Shown: positions 56,345 to 64,000 of the stretch, piece after piece | Layout of the letters: every line of letters begins with the position of its first letter | Numbering within the stretch: the first letter of the stretch is position 1 | Assembly: GCF_004762035.2 (NCBI RefSeq) | Contig: NZ_SIJK02000010.1 | Location: forward strand, 43,117-107,116 | Length of the DNA: 64,000 bases | Direction of reading: 5' to 3' | From: Candidatus Chloroploca mongolica | GTDB lineage: Bacteria > Chloroflexota > Chloroflexia > Chloroflexales > Chloroflexaceae | Made by a program: the position numbers and the translations under genes | The notes under the pieces: generated by a model | Told to the model about the DNA's origin: nothing | The model's input: only the letters and a program-made list of their open reading frames with translations | Database searches by the model: none

Positions 56345-59300
56345 ATGATCCAGGTAGCCTATATTCAACAAGCTGCTGCAGCTGGAATGGCTTTGCTCCC
56401 GCTGAAATTGACCGCCCCTACCCCACGGAGTCACGCGTTGTTACGGCCTGATCTTCAGGCGCTGCTTGCCGAGGTGCGCTTGCGCCCGGTGACGCTGGTG
56501 GTGGCCCCGGCGGGCTATGGCAAAACGACGCTCCTGGCCCAGTGGATTGCTGATCTCAGGCGAACCGGGGCTGCGGTAGCATGGCTGGGGCTTGAGACCG
56601 ATGATCAGGCCCCTGCGATGTTGCTGGCCTATCTTGTGCGGGCGTTTCAACGACTCTTGCCCAATGTTGGTGAAGAGTCGTGGCGTATTCTGCACTCGGC
56701 GGCTGATCTGGAACGCGACTGGCCGTTGGTGGCCGGGGCGTTGTTGAGTGATCTCCAGAATCACCTGACGATGCCGAGCTTTCTGGTGATCGATGATTAT
56801 CATCAGATTGCGTCTGGCCCGATTACGAATGCCCTGCTTGCCTATCTGCTTCGAGCGGCTCCTCCGTCACTGCATGTGGTGATTGCCTCGCGCCGTCGGA
56901 TTGAAATTCCCCCGTTGTTACGGATGCGTGCCGAAGGGGCGCTGGTTGAGGTTGAACAGAGTGATCTGTTGTTGACCAGGGACGAGACGGCGGAACTGGC
57001 GGTGCGGGTCGGGGTGACGTTGAGCGATGAAGAACTTGATCTCTTGCTTGAACGGACTGCAGGCTGGGTGTTGAGTGTCCAGATGGCTGTGCGTACCCTG
57101 GTACGCCAGGCTCCAGCCCAACGCCTGATCTATCTCACCAACCTTGACAGCAATCAGCGCAGCCTCTTTGATTACCTGGCGTCTGAGGTGCTTGGGAGTC
57201 TGTCGGCGGAGGTGATCGATTTTCTTGCGCGCGCCGCGTTGACAGAACAGTTTGATGTGCATCTGCTGGATGACGTATTAGAGCGTACTGATGCTCAGGA
57301 TCTGCTTGAGCGAAGTGTGCAGATGGGCTTGCCGCTGGCTGAGGTAGAGCCACATGCGATGCCGACGCATACCTATCGGTTCCATCCCTTGTGGCGCATG
57401 CTGCTGCGCGAGCGTGCCGAGCAACTTTTTGCTCCCGAGACTCTTGCGGCACTGCATCAACGGTATGGAGAAGCCTTTGAGCGCCTGGGCATGCTTGAAG
57501 CCGCGATGAGCCATTATGCGGTGGCTGGCAATGATGAGGCGCTGGTGGGTGCCTTGCGTCGGCGGGCGTGGCCGCTAATTGATACGCCGCGCCGTGATAG
57601 TATTCGCGCCTGGCTTGAGCGTTTACCTGCTGCGCAACGTGAAAGCGATCCAGAATTGTTGCACATGTGGGGCTGGAGTATGGCGTCGAGTGCGCGTGAC
57701 CAGGCCCTGCAGGCGATCAGCCAGGCTGCTGAACTCTATCGGCAAGAGGGCAATTATCAGCGTGAGTTGCGGGCTCTGAGTGACATGGCTTCGCTGATCT
57801 TCTGGGAAGATCGCCCCGGTGACTTTGCCGGGGTCTGCATTCGTGCGGTACACGCAGCGAATCATGTGCGTGATGCCTGGGCACGAGGGGCGGCGCTGGC
57901 TTCGACGGCAGCATTGCTCTATAGTCGGGGGCGCTATGCGGCGGCGTTGCGGGTGGCTGAACATGCGTCGCATCATCCGCGGAGTGTCTTCTGGCAGTGG
58001 CTGCTGGCGATGATTGTCGCCTCGATCCATACGCAGCAGGGCTATCCTCATGCGGCGATTGTGGCGATTACGCAGGCGCTTGAAATGCCTCAGTTTGATC
58101 GTGACGATCGCCTCCACCAGAGTCTGCTCTTGCTGAAAGCGCTGGCGCTCTATCAGCAGGGCCGCATCAGCGAGGCCGTTAATATGGCCCTTGATGCCCA
58201 TCGTCGCCTCAGTGCCTATGCCCAAGAGAGTGTGATCGGGGTGAGTGGGGCGTATCTGGCGTTGTTGCTGGTTGAGCAGGGGCGTCTCGATGAAGCGGCA
58301 ACGTACACGGCGCGTGCCCGGAGTGCTGCGCATACGAGCGGCACGGCGTCGTTGCTTGCGCGTACGCAGGTGATTGACACCTATACCTGTTTGCAGACTG
58401 GTCAGGAGAGTAGCGCCGCCGCCGCAGCGCTGGATCTGGTGCGCCTTGCTCGGGTTGTTGGCGAGCATCAGGTTGAGAGTGTCGCTGCCATGCGTACCGG
58501 CAATTTGCCGAATGCAGGCCCACTCGCTCTCTCGTCCTTTGGTACCCACGATCTCTGGTTGCAACTCTACCTGTTGGTGACGCTTGGCGAAGGTGGCGAA
58601 CTGGAACGTGCGGCTTTGCTTGCCAATGACCTGACTTCCGAGATGATCCGGCGTGGGGACGGGCTCTTTCTGGCGGCAGCCCAGATCTATCGCTCGTCGC
58701 TTGCCGCCCGTCGTGGGGTGGAGGCTGTACGCCTGAATGCGCTCCAGAGTGGGTGGGAGTTGTGTGAGTTGCACGACTTCCGCTTTTTGCCGGCGTTGCC
58801 CAACCATGTTGTGGTTGAAGCCGTCATTGGCGCGATTCGCCTTGATCTTGCCCCCAATGCGGTGCGTGCGGTGCTTGCGAACCAGTTGCACGACGAAGCT
58901 CCGGCGTTGCTGCTGAGTATCCTGGATCGGCAGCAGCCACCGGCGATGCGTGCCCGGATTGCCGGGTTGCTCGGCGATCTTGGTGCCGCTACGGCTTATG
59001 CCGCGTTGCGTTCGATGGCCCGCGACCGTCAACCCCTCGTGCGCCGTGCAGCCGAACTCGCCCTCGAACGCCTTGTCTATCGTCCCGCGTATCGCTTGCA
59101 TATTCGGACGATGGGGGCGTTTGGCGTCTGGCGGGGTGAGGTAGAGATCCGTGATCGTGATTGGCGAAGCATCAAGGCCCGCCAGTTGCTCCAGCTTTTG
59201 CTGGTGGAGCGTGGGCGGATGTTGCCCCGCGAACGCATTATGGATATGCTCTGGCCCGGGTTGGAAGTAGAGTCGGCGGCGAATAATCTGCGGGTCACTT

Positions 59301-59860
59301 TTAGTCGCTTGATCAAAGCAATTGAACCACAACGACCGGATGGGGCGCCCACCTACTATATCCTGCAACAGGGCGACACCTATGGCTTCAATAGTGACAG
59401 TGACCACACCTACGATGCAGCTGAATTTACGGCAGCAGTCGAAGAAGGCCGGCGTGCCCTCTATCGTCAGCAACCCGAAGAGGCTATGCATGCCTTCCGG
59501 ACAGCTCTTTCGCTCTATGGGGGCACCTTCTTGCCTGATTGTCTCTACGAGGACTGGTCTGTTGTCGAGCGCGAGCGCTTGGGTTTACTCTTTACCGAAG
59601 CTTCGCTTCACCTCGGCAAACTATTGATTGCCGATGGGCTGGCGCATGAGGCCATCGGTCTGGCGTGGCGGGTGCTTGAGTATGATAAAGCCCAGGAAGA
59701 AGCGTATCAGTTACTGATGCGTGCCTACAGTGGTCTCGGTGAACGGACAACGGCGTTGCGCCTCTATGCACGCTGTGTAGCTGTTCTGGCTGATGAACTC
59801 GGGGTTGAACCACTTCCTGAAACGGTTGAGTTCTATGAAATGATCCGCAGTGGCGCATAA
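56345..59860 (+). CDS. STAND ATPase regulator with C-terminal winged helix and BTAD domain
   Basis: The 1171-aa protein opens with a MalT-like STAND NTPase (VAPAGYGKTTLLAQW near residues 53-67, then FLVIDDYHQI as Walker B). The large middle is made of helical TPR-like repeats, with a short HEAT-like segment (AGLLGDLGAATAYAALRSMARD) before the C-terminus. The end has an OmpR/SARP-type winged helix (GAFGVWRGEVEIRDRDWRS, LPRERIMDMLWPG) and a BTAD. It is probably a signal-integrating transcription activator; the target is unknown. The neighbouring kinase could phosphorylate it, which is inference. Confidence 0.9.
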   Translation: MIQVAYIQQAAAAGMALLPLKLTAPTPRSHALLRPDLQALLAEVRLRPVTLVVAPAGYGKTTLLAQWIADLRRTGAAVAWLGLETDDQAPAMLLAYLVRAFQRLLPNVGEESWRILHSAADLERDWPLVAGALLSDLQNHLTMPSFLVIDDYHQIASGPITNALLAYLLRAAPPSLHVVIASRRRIEIPPLLRMRAEGALVEVEQSDLLLTRDETAELAVRVGVTLSDEELDLLLERTAGWVLSVQMAVRTLVRQAPAQRLIYLTNLDSNQRSLFDYLASEVLGSLSAEVIDFLARAALTEQFDVHLLDDVLERTDAQDLLERSVQMGLPLAEVEPHAMPTHTYRFHPLWRMLLRERAEQLFAPETLAALHQRYGEAFERLGMLEAAMSHYAVAGNDEALVGALRRRAWPLIDTPRRDSIRAWLERLPAAQRESDPELLHMWGWSMASSARDQALQAISQAAELYRQEGNYQRELRALSDMASLIFWEDRPGDFAGVCIRAVHAANHVRDAWARGAALASTAALLYSRGRYAAALRVAEHASHHPRSVFWQWLLAMIVASIHTQQGYPHAAIVAITQALEMPQFDRDDRLHQSLLLLKALALYQQGRISEAVNMALDAHRRLSAYAQESVIGVSGAYLALLLVEQGRLDEAATYTARARSAAHTSGTASLLARTQVIDTYTCLQTGQESSAAAAALDLVRLARVVGEHQVESVAAMRTGNLPNAGPLALSSFGTHDLWLQLYLLVTLGEGGELERAALLANDLTSEMIRRGDGLFLAAAQIYRSSLAARRGVEAVRLNALQSGWELCELHDFRFLPALPNHVVVEAVIGAIRLDLAPNAVRAVLANQLHDEAPALLLSILDRQQPPAMRARIAGLLGDLGAATAYAALRSMARDRQPLVRRAAELALERLVYRPAYRLHIRTMGAFGVWRGEVEIRDRDWRSIKARQLLQLLLVERGRMLPRERIMDMLWPGLEVESAANNLRVTFSRLIKAIEPQRPDGAPTYYILQQGDTYGFNSDSDHTYDAAEFTAAVEEGRRALYRQQPEEAMHAFRTALSLYGGTFLPDCLYEDWSVVERERLGLLFTEASLHLGKLLIADGLAHEAIGLAWRVLEYDKAQEEAYQLLMRAYSGLGERTTALRLYARCVAVLADELGVEPLPETVEFYEMIRSGA

Positions 59861-59890
59861 TGGTGGCCTGGTGTTACATTGACATAACTA

Positions 59891-60118
59891 TTATGGTGTA
59901 TGATGGTTCTGCGGTGGATGCTCGATCTCCAGCAGAAATTCGCGCATGGGGCAGAGGTGTTCACTCATAAAGGTAATCGCCTGGGCTATTTCGTTGATCT
60001 GCTGTTCTTCGCCACTGGCAACGTGCTGAATGCGCCCACGCCATCGTTCGGGTAACTGGGCTTCGTCAGATGGGACGACGATGCGTAGCAGAAATGACTC
60101 GACCCTACGTGTACTCAT
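59891..60118 (-). CDS. Small conserved hypothetical protein
   Basis: This 75-aa protein has an RVESFLLRIVVPSDEAQL start, then WRGRIQHVASGEEQQINEIAQAITFMSEHL. The WxGRIQHVxSG segment recurs, to my recollection, in small proteins of Chloroflexota and cyanobacteria, but no function is known to me. It lies between two plus-strand genes, on the other strand, with its stop 30 bp after the stop of the regulator gene. The two Cys/Met near the end (LCPM) are not a recognised metal motif. No convincing promoter was found. Confidence 0.6.
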   Translation of the reverse strand: MSTRRVESFLLRIVVPSDEAQLPERWRGRIQHVASGEEQQINEIAQAITFMSEHLCPMREFLLEIEHPPQNHHTP

Positions 60119-60214
60119 AGAACTTCCCCTGTGGTGACGGCCTCTCGTACCTAATCATATATCGTGCTAGCGTTGTATCCTGTTGCTTTCGCCTTGCTCT
60201 GCGCATCGGGTATG

Positions 60215-60284
60215 TAGATTGTTTCCCCGGCCCTCTGGGAAGATCCGCGCTGCACAGGAAACCTTGCTCTTAGGATACAATCTA
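60215..60284 (+). promoter_or_regulatory. Inverted repeat and possible -10 in the leuB leader
   Basis: TAGATTGT (60215-60222) and ACAATCTA (60277-60284) form an inverted repeat, and the inner pairs GTTTCC and GGAAAC are also complementary. A TACAAT (60276-60281) lies in the right arm and may be the leuB -10; the -35 is not clear. Confidence 0.35.
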
Positions 60285-60358
60285 CCTGTAACGGTGGTAT
60301 TACCAGGATGAGGGTGTGGGAAACGCAGGTTTCTCACAAATCAGAGCGAGAGGTTTCT

Positions 60359-61450
60359 GTGAAGGCAACAATTGCGGTTCTGGCGGGGGATGGGATTGGG
60401 CCTGAGGTCGTGGCCGAGGGGGTGAAGGTGCTGCAGGCAGTTGGTCAGGGCTTTGGGCATACGTTTGCGTTGCACGAGGCGCTGATTGGCGGCATTGCCA
60501 TTGATGAGACTGGCGTTGCCCTGCCACCTGCGACGGTCGAGACGTGTGTTGCGGCTGATGCAGTGTTGCTCGGGGCGGTGGGAGGCCCAAAGTGGGACGA
60601 TCCGACCGCGAAGGTGCGCCCTGAACAGGGCCTGCTGGGCATTCGCAAAGCGCTGGGTCTCTTTGCAAATCTGCGTCCAGTGACTGTGCATCCGTTGCTG
60701 ATGGATGCGTCGCCGTTGCGTCGCGAACGCCTGGAGGGGGTTGATCTGCTGGTGGTGCGCGAGTTGACCGGCGGGATCTATTTTGGTGAGAAACGCCGTG
60801 AGCGCGATGCCGCTGGCGAGTGGGCAAGCGATCTCTGTATCTATAGCGAAGCCGAGATTGTGCGTGTGGTGCGGGTTGCGGCTGAACTGGCGCGCAAGCG
60901 TCGCGGCCACCTGACGCTGGTGGATAAAGCCAATGTCCTCGAAACGAGCCGGCTTTGGCGGAGTGTGACGACCCAATTGATGCAGACGGAGTTTGCCGAT
61001 CTTCAGTTTGATTGGATGCTGGTGGATGCCTGTGCCATGCACCTGATGCGCCGTCCGTCAGATTTTGATGTGATTGTCACCGAGAATATGTTTGGTGATA
61101 TCCTGACCGACGAGGCGAGCATGCTGGCCGGCTCGATGGGGATGCTGCCGTCGGCCTCACTTGGCGAGGGCAATAAGGGTCTCTATGAACCGATCCATGG
61201 TTCGGCCCCAGATATTGCTGGTCAGGGCAAGGCGAATCCGCTGGCCATGATTTTGAGTGTTGCGCTCTTGTTGCGCCATTCACTCGGCCTGGAAGACGAA
61301 GCCCGTGCGGTTGAGGCAGCGGTGAGTGCGGTGCTTGAAGAGGGTCTGGTGACGGGTGATATTGCTCGTTCTGGGCAATTGCCTCAGTCTACGGCTGCTG
61401 TCGGTGACGCGGTGGCGGCGCGCCTCGTTGTGCAGGCCCAGGCCAGGTAA
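60359..61450 (+). CDS. leuB: 3-isopropylmalate dehydrogenase
   Basis: This NAD-dependent oxidative decarboxylase catalyses the third step of leucine synthesis. It begins [21 protein letters not shown]. The substrate-binding Arg cluster is in [22 protein letters not shown]. Metal-binding Asp residues lie in the [27 protein letters not shown] region, which is cut here into [13 protein letters not shown] and [15 protein letters not shown] 60359 follows GAGAGG and yields 363 aa, the family norm; the ATG 51 nt upstream would add an odd extension. leuA, leuC and leuD are not nearby. A hairpin with GGGGGCC-GTA-GGCCCCC follows. Confidence 0.95.
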   Translation: MKATIAVLAGDGIGPEVVAEGVKVLQAVGQGFGHTFALHEALIGGIAIDETGVALPPATVETCVAADAVLLGAVGGPKWDDPTAKVRPEQGLLGIRKALGLFANLRPVTVHPLLMDASPLRRERLEGVDLLVVRELTGGIYFGEKRRERDAAGEWASDLCIYSEAEIVRVVRVAAELARKRRGHLTLVDKANVLETSRLWRSVTTQLMQTEFADLQFDWMLVDACAMHLMRRPSDFDVIVTENMFGDILTDEASMLAGSMGMLPSASLGEGNKGLYEPIHGSAPDIAGQGKANPLAMILSVALLLRHSLGLEDEARAVEAAVSAVLEEGLVTGDIARSGQLPQSTAAVGDAVAARLVVQAQAR

Positions 61451-61488
61451 GTGGGGCCTGTGATCGCCTTCGTTTCTTCACTGGCACA

Positions 61489-61527
61489 GGAAACGCTCAG
61501 GGGGCCGTAGGCCCCCTGAGCGTTTCC
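61489..61527 (+). terminator. Hairpin terminator after leuB
   Basis: Perfect 18-bp arms (61489-61506 and 61510-61527) with a GTA loop, then AATCTTTCTCTC. Confidence 0.7.
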
Positions 61528-61548
61528 AATCTTTCTCTCACCAACTTG

Positions 61549-61557
61549 TGGTATAGT
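61549..61557 (+). promoter_or_regulatory. Extended -10 promoter of the parvulin gene
   Basis: TGG-TATAGT is an extended -10, giving a transcription start near 61564 and a leader of about 27 nt before the TTG start at 61591. Confidence 0.5.
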
Positions 61558-61590
61558 CTCTGCGATAACAGGTTTATGAGGGAGTAGATC

Positions 61591-62781
61591 TTGACTGACG
61601 ATCAATCAACAGAACCCGGCTTTGAGCCGGATGGGACGCCGGAGCATGATGCACCTGGGGCAGATCAGGGCACGTCACGGCGAGGGTTTGCGTATGATGG
61701 AAGTGCGCGTTCGACCTCGTATGAGGACGAGACAGATGCTGGGCCTGAGCCAGAAACAGGTGGCTCGTCACGTCCACCGGTGGCAATCATCCTGGTTGCG
61801 ATTGTGGTGCTGATTGCAGTTGGTGTGGGGATTGCTTTTCTGATGTCGCCGGGCACACCCACCGAAACGGCGCAGGCGACACCGACGGTTGAAGAGGTTG
61901 CCCCTGAAGGTTCATTGCCTGAAGGTTCATTGCCCGAACAGATGCCTTTGCTGACCGCGATTGGCAGTGCTGATAGCACTGAAGTGATTGTTGAGGTAGG
62001 CGAAGGGGTGATCACGCGGGGCGATTTTGTCCGGCTCTACCAACCCGGTTCCGAGCCTGAGTTGCTGCTTGAGCAGTTGATCCAGATCGAACTGGTGGTG
62101 CAGCAGGCGAGTCAAGAGGGGGTTGTGATTGATGAGGCTGCGATTGATCAGCAGGTGGAAGACATCAAGCAATCGCAGGCTGGTGGGGACGACGCTCTCT
62201 TTCAGGAATTTCTCGTCGCGGTAGAGGTTGGTGACGAGGAGAATCTGCGTCGTCTGTTGGCGCGTGATTACATTGTTGAACAGATGATCCTCAAGCATAC
62301 GGTGTCTGAGCAGGCGCGGGCACGCCATATTTTGCTTGCCAGCGATGGCGTGACTGATACCACCGGGCTCAAGGCCGAGGCTGAGGCCCTGATTGTGCAG
62401 TTGAACGAGGGTGCCGACTTTGTCGCGCTGGCCGCCGAGCGCTCGGATGATCCTGGCTCGAAAGATGCTGGTGGTGAATTAGGTTGGGCCCCGCGTGGCG
62501 TTTTTGTGCCCGAGTTTGAAGAGGCCATCTTTAGCATGCAGGCTGGCGAAATTCGCCTGGTCGAGAGTGACTTTGGCTGGCACATCATCCAGTTGCTCGA
62601 CGCGGCCGAGGTTCGCCCGTTTGAAAGTGCTGATTTCCTTCAGTCGATGGGTGGGCAACAAGCCTTTGCCGAGAGCTTTATTCCTTGGATTGAGGAATTG
62701 CAAGCGAACGCCGAGGCGAATCAGTTGATCAGGATCATTGTCCCTGCGGATCAACTAGTGAGTTTGCCCGAGACGCAGTAA
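61591..62781 (+). CDS. Membrane-anchored parvulin-type peptidyl-prolyl isomerase
   Basis: The 396-aa product has an acidic cytoplasmic N-terminus, one transmembrane helix (residues about 67-90, VAIILVAIVVLIAVGVGIAFL region) and an extracytoplasmic SurA/PrsA-like part. A SurA_N-like helical region covers about 120-230. The parvulin domain begins at RARHILLASDG (about 245) and contains FVALAAERSDDPGSKDAGGELGW and VESDFGWHIIQLL. It probably assists folding of exported proteins such as the subtilase and surface proteins. A perfect 5-residue repeat, EGSLP, occurs near residues 104-113. TTG 61591 has GAGGGAG upstream. Confidence 0.9.
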   Translation: MTDDQSTEPGFEPDGTPEHDAPGADQGTSRRGFAYDGSARSTSYEDETDAGPEPETGGSSRPPVAIILVAIVVLIAVGVGIAFLMSPGTPTETAQATPTVEEVAPEGSLPEGSLPEQMPLLTAIGSADSTEVIVEVGEGVITRGDFVRLYQPGSEPELLLEQLIQIELVVQQASQEGVVIDEAAIDQQVEDIKQSQAGGDDALFQEFLVAVEVGDEENLRRLLARDYIVEQMILKHTVSEQARARHILLASDGVTDTTGLKAEAEALIVQLNEGADFVALAAERSDDPGSKDAGGELGWAPRGVFVPEFEEAIFSMQAGEIRLVESDFGWHIIQLLDAAEVRPFESADFLQSMGGQQAFAESFIPWIEELQANAEANQLIRIIVPADQLVSLPETQ

Positions 62782-62783
62782 GT

Positions 62784-62838
62784 TTATGAGGAAACGGAAA
62801 AAAGCCAGCTAAGCTGGCTTTTTTCCGTTTCCTCATAA
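62784..62838. terminator. Bidirectional terminator
   Basis: Perfect 26-bp arms (62784-62809 and 62813-62838) with TAA loop. The AAAAAAGCCAGC/GCTGGCTTTTTT core is the same as in the 12677-12727 terminator. It separates the parvulin and MFS genes. Confidence 0.88.
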
Positions 62839-62848
62839 TGCTCTGCAC

Positions 62849-64000
62849 CTATTTCCGGCGGATAAGCCGGATCAGCGGCAGGCCAAGGCCGATGCTCATG
62901 AGGCCGCCGAGGGCAAAGACGGAGCCCCAGCCGAGGTTCAGGTCGAGCATCCAGCCGGCGACAATCGGGGCAAGGATTGTTGCGCCAAAGCCAATGAAGG
63001 CTTGCAGCGCCTGGGCTGAGCCGAGGCGTTCACGGGGGGCGAGTTCGGTGATCGCAGTCGAATAGATCGCCGAGTCAGCCGAGATGAGAAAGCCGTAGAG
63101 GCACCCGATGGCGACCAGGAACCCCCACGATGCGCCACCGAGAAAGCCAAAGCCGAGCGAGATGACCCCGCTGGCGAGCGCGATGCTGAGGGCGGCCTGG
63201 GGACGCCCGATGCGATCCGAGAACCAGCCGCCAAAGAAGACCCCGGGCATGCCGAGCCCGGCCATTAAGGCAGCCCACTGACTACCTTGGGCGGTTGCTT
63301 CGGTTGGTTCGAGCCCCTGGGCAACCAGGGCTGCCGCGAGAAACGCCGCCATCCAGCCACGTGAAATATAGAGTTCCCAGGCGTGCCCGGTATAGCCAAG
63401 GATGGTGCGGGTAACGGGTCCCTCGCGTAAGACGCGCGGATCAAGGCGCCCGCTTTGGCCTGTCGGGGCGGCTACCCCACGGGTGGCAACGAGGGCGAGG
63501 GGCAGGGCGATGAACGAAAGCAAGCCGAGTACCAGGGACGCCTGGCGCCAGGGCATCCAGCCGAGCAAAAAGCCACTCGCCCAGAGCGAGATAGCCCCCC
63601 CCAGGTAAAACGACGATACATACGACCCGACGAAGAGCCCTCGTCGTTCAGGGGGGGCACTGGCGGCCACGACACGGGTACCGGGCATATAGATCCCGGC
63701 GAGGCCCAACCCCGCGACGAACCGTATGGCCGACGCACTCCAGACATCGGTGGCGACAAAAGGGAAGAGCACAAAGGCAAGGCTCGTTGCCACCGTACAG
63801 CCCCCGATGACCACCCCGGACGGTAGGCGGTCGGTCAGGGGCAAGATGATCAGCACGCTCAGCACATACCCCGCCTGATAGGCGGCAAAGACCCAGCCAA
63901 TCCCGGCGGCACTGGTTGCCCACTCATCACGGAGGAGGGGCAGCGCAGCGGCGGTAAAACTTGATGGCAAGAGCGCCAGGGCCAGCACTGGCCCCAGCAA
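62849..64000 (-). CDS. MFS transporter, 5' end outside the window
   Basis: The visible 383 residues contain about eleven hydrophobic segments of the major facilitator fold, with the MFS motif A-like loop PLTDRLPSG after TM2 and a second copy GGWFSDRIGRPQAAL in the second half. The first visible segment (LLGPVLALALLPSSF) already lies in TM1, and the frame is open to the window edge, so the true start is probably beyond 64000. The substrate cannot be told; the drug/sugar-type architecture is usual. A bidirectional terminator marks its end. Confidence 0.85.
   Translation of the reverse strand: MLGPVLALALLPSSFTAAALPLLRDEWATSAAGIGWVFAAYQAGYVLSVLIILPLTDRLPSGVVIGGCTVATSLAFVLFPFVATDVWSASAIRFVAGLGLAGIYMPGTRVVAASAPPERRGLFVGSYVSSFYLGGAISLWASGFLLGWMPWRQASLVLGLLSFIALPLALVATRGVAAPTGQSGRLDPRVLREGPVTRTILGYTGHAWELYISRGWMAAFLAAALVAQGLEPTEATAQGSQWAALMAGLGMPGVFFGGWFSDRIGRPQAALSIALASGVISLGFGFLGGASWGFLVAIGCLYGFLISADSAIYSTAITELAPRERLGSAQALQAFIGFGATILAPIVAGWMLDLNLGWGSVFALGGLMSIGLGLPLIRLIRRK

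Noticed and set aside
57623-59491. 622-aa ORF on the minus strand opposite the STAND regulator
   Set aside because: It has no domain, no start signal and shadow-type composition, whereas the plus strand has clear P-loop and BTAD domains.
60119-60358. T-box or leucine attenuator upstream of leuB
   Set aside because: No leader peptide with Leu codons, no T-box sequence and no terminator stem were found; only an inverted repeat is visible.

Overview
The window looks like a chromosomal segment from a member of the Chloroflexota, most likely class Chloroflexia (Chloroflexus/Oscillochloris-like). This is inferred from gene content and style; no marker gene was compared. The supporting signs are a GC-rich genome, GTG and TTG starts beside ATG, an ArsA-type ATPase with an Hsp20-like tail, class III fructose-bisphosphatase, an F420-type luciferase-like oxidoreductase, very long Thr/Pro-rich surface proteins, a sortase, a STAND/BTAD regulator, and secreted proteins carrying a [VY]xPL[VI] motif. 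No phage, transposase, CRISPR array or rRNA is visible. One tRNA, tRNA-Thr(CGT), lies at 43005-43080.

Layout. 68-7416: a class III-type sirtuin and a histidine phosphatase (minus), an ArsA-arginase operon (plus), a PIG-L deacetylase, a Tat-exported glucosaminidase-like protein, a very short ORF with its own strong promoter and terminator in front of a SWIM zinc-finger protein, a GDPD phosphodiesterase and a small Cys-rich ferredoxin-like protein. 7653-18017: an alpha/beta hydrolase, two tandem SPFH/band 7 membrane proteins, an M16 peptidase, an operon SelB-galactokinase-hydrolase (minus) and a DUF4097-type membrane protein. 18113-28783: a NYN/YacP nuclease-like protein, a Gly-rich RRM protein with a long structured leader, an operon of HAS-barrel-like protein, F420-type oxidoreductase and aminotransferase, a sortase with its LPETS-bearing wall protein, and a large membrane VWA protein. 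29001-42805: class III FBPase with a giant secreted subtilase, PriA, peptide deformylase, PanB-PanC and Lon.

42947-64000: tRNA-Thr and the t6A enzyme Sua5/TsaC, an operon of nucleotide cyclase-like protein, MurE and aldo/keto reductase (minus), an RsuA/RluB pseudouridine synthase with a ~500-residue Arg/Gly repeat tail, a CBS protein, VanW, a transmembrane Ser/Thr kinase, a STAND-BTAD regulator, LeuB, a parvulin-type isomerase and the end of an MFS transporter.

Themes. Several genes concern the cell envelope: glucosaminidase, sortase plus substrate, MurE, VanW, kinase, parvulin and subtilase. MurE has EDPR where DAP-type enzymes have DNPR, and an arginase that makes ornithine is present, which fits an ornithine-containing peptidoglycan. 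Promoters are recognisably sigma70-like, often with an extended -10, and genes are separated by long perfect hairpins, several built on the same GCCAGC/GCTGGC core. The most unusual items are the RGG-like repeat tail on the pseudouridine synthase, the 11-codon leader ORF with attenuator-like hairpin, the dispersed nested-palindrome elements, and palindromes lying on -10 boxes between divergent genes. Starts were chosen by eye from ribosome-binding sites and family lengths; nothing was searched against a database.
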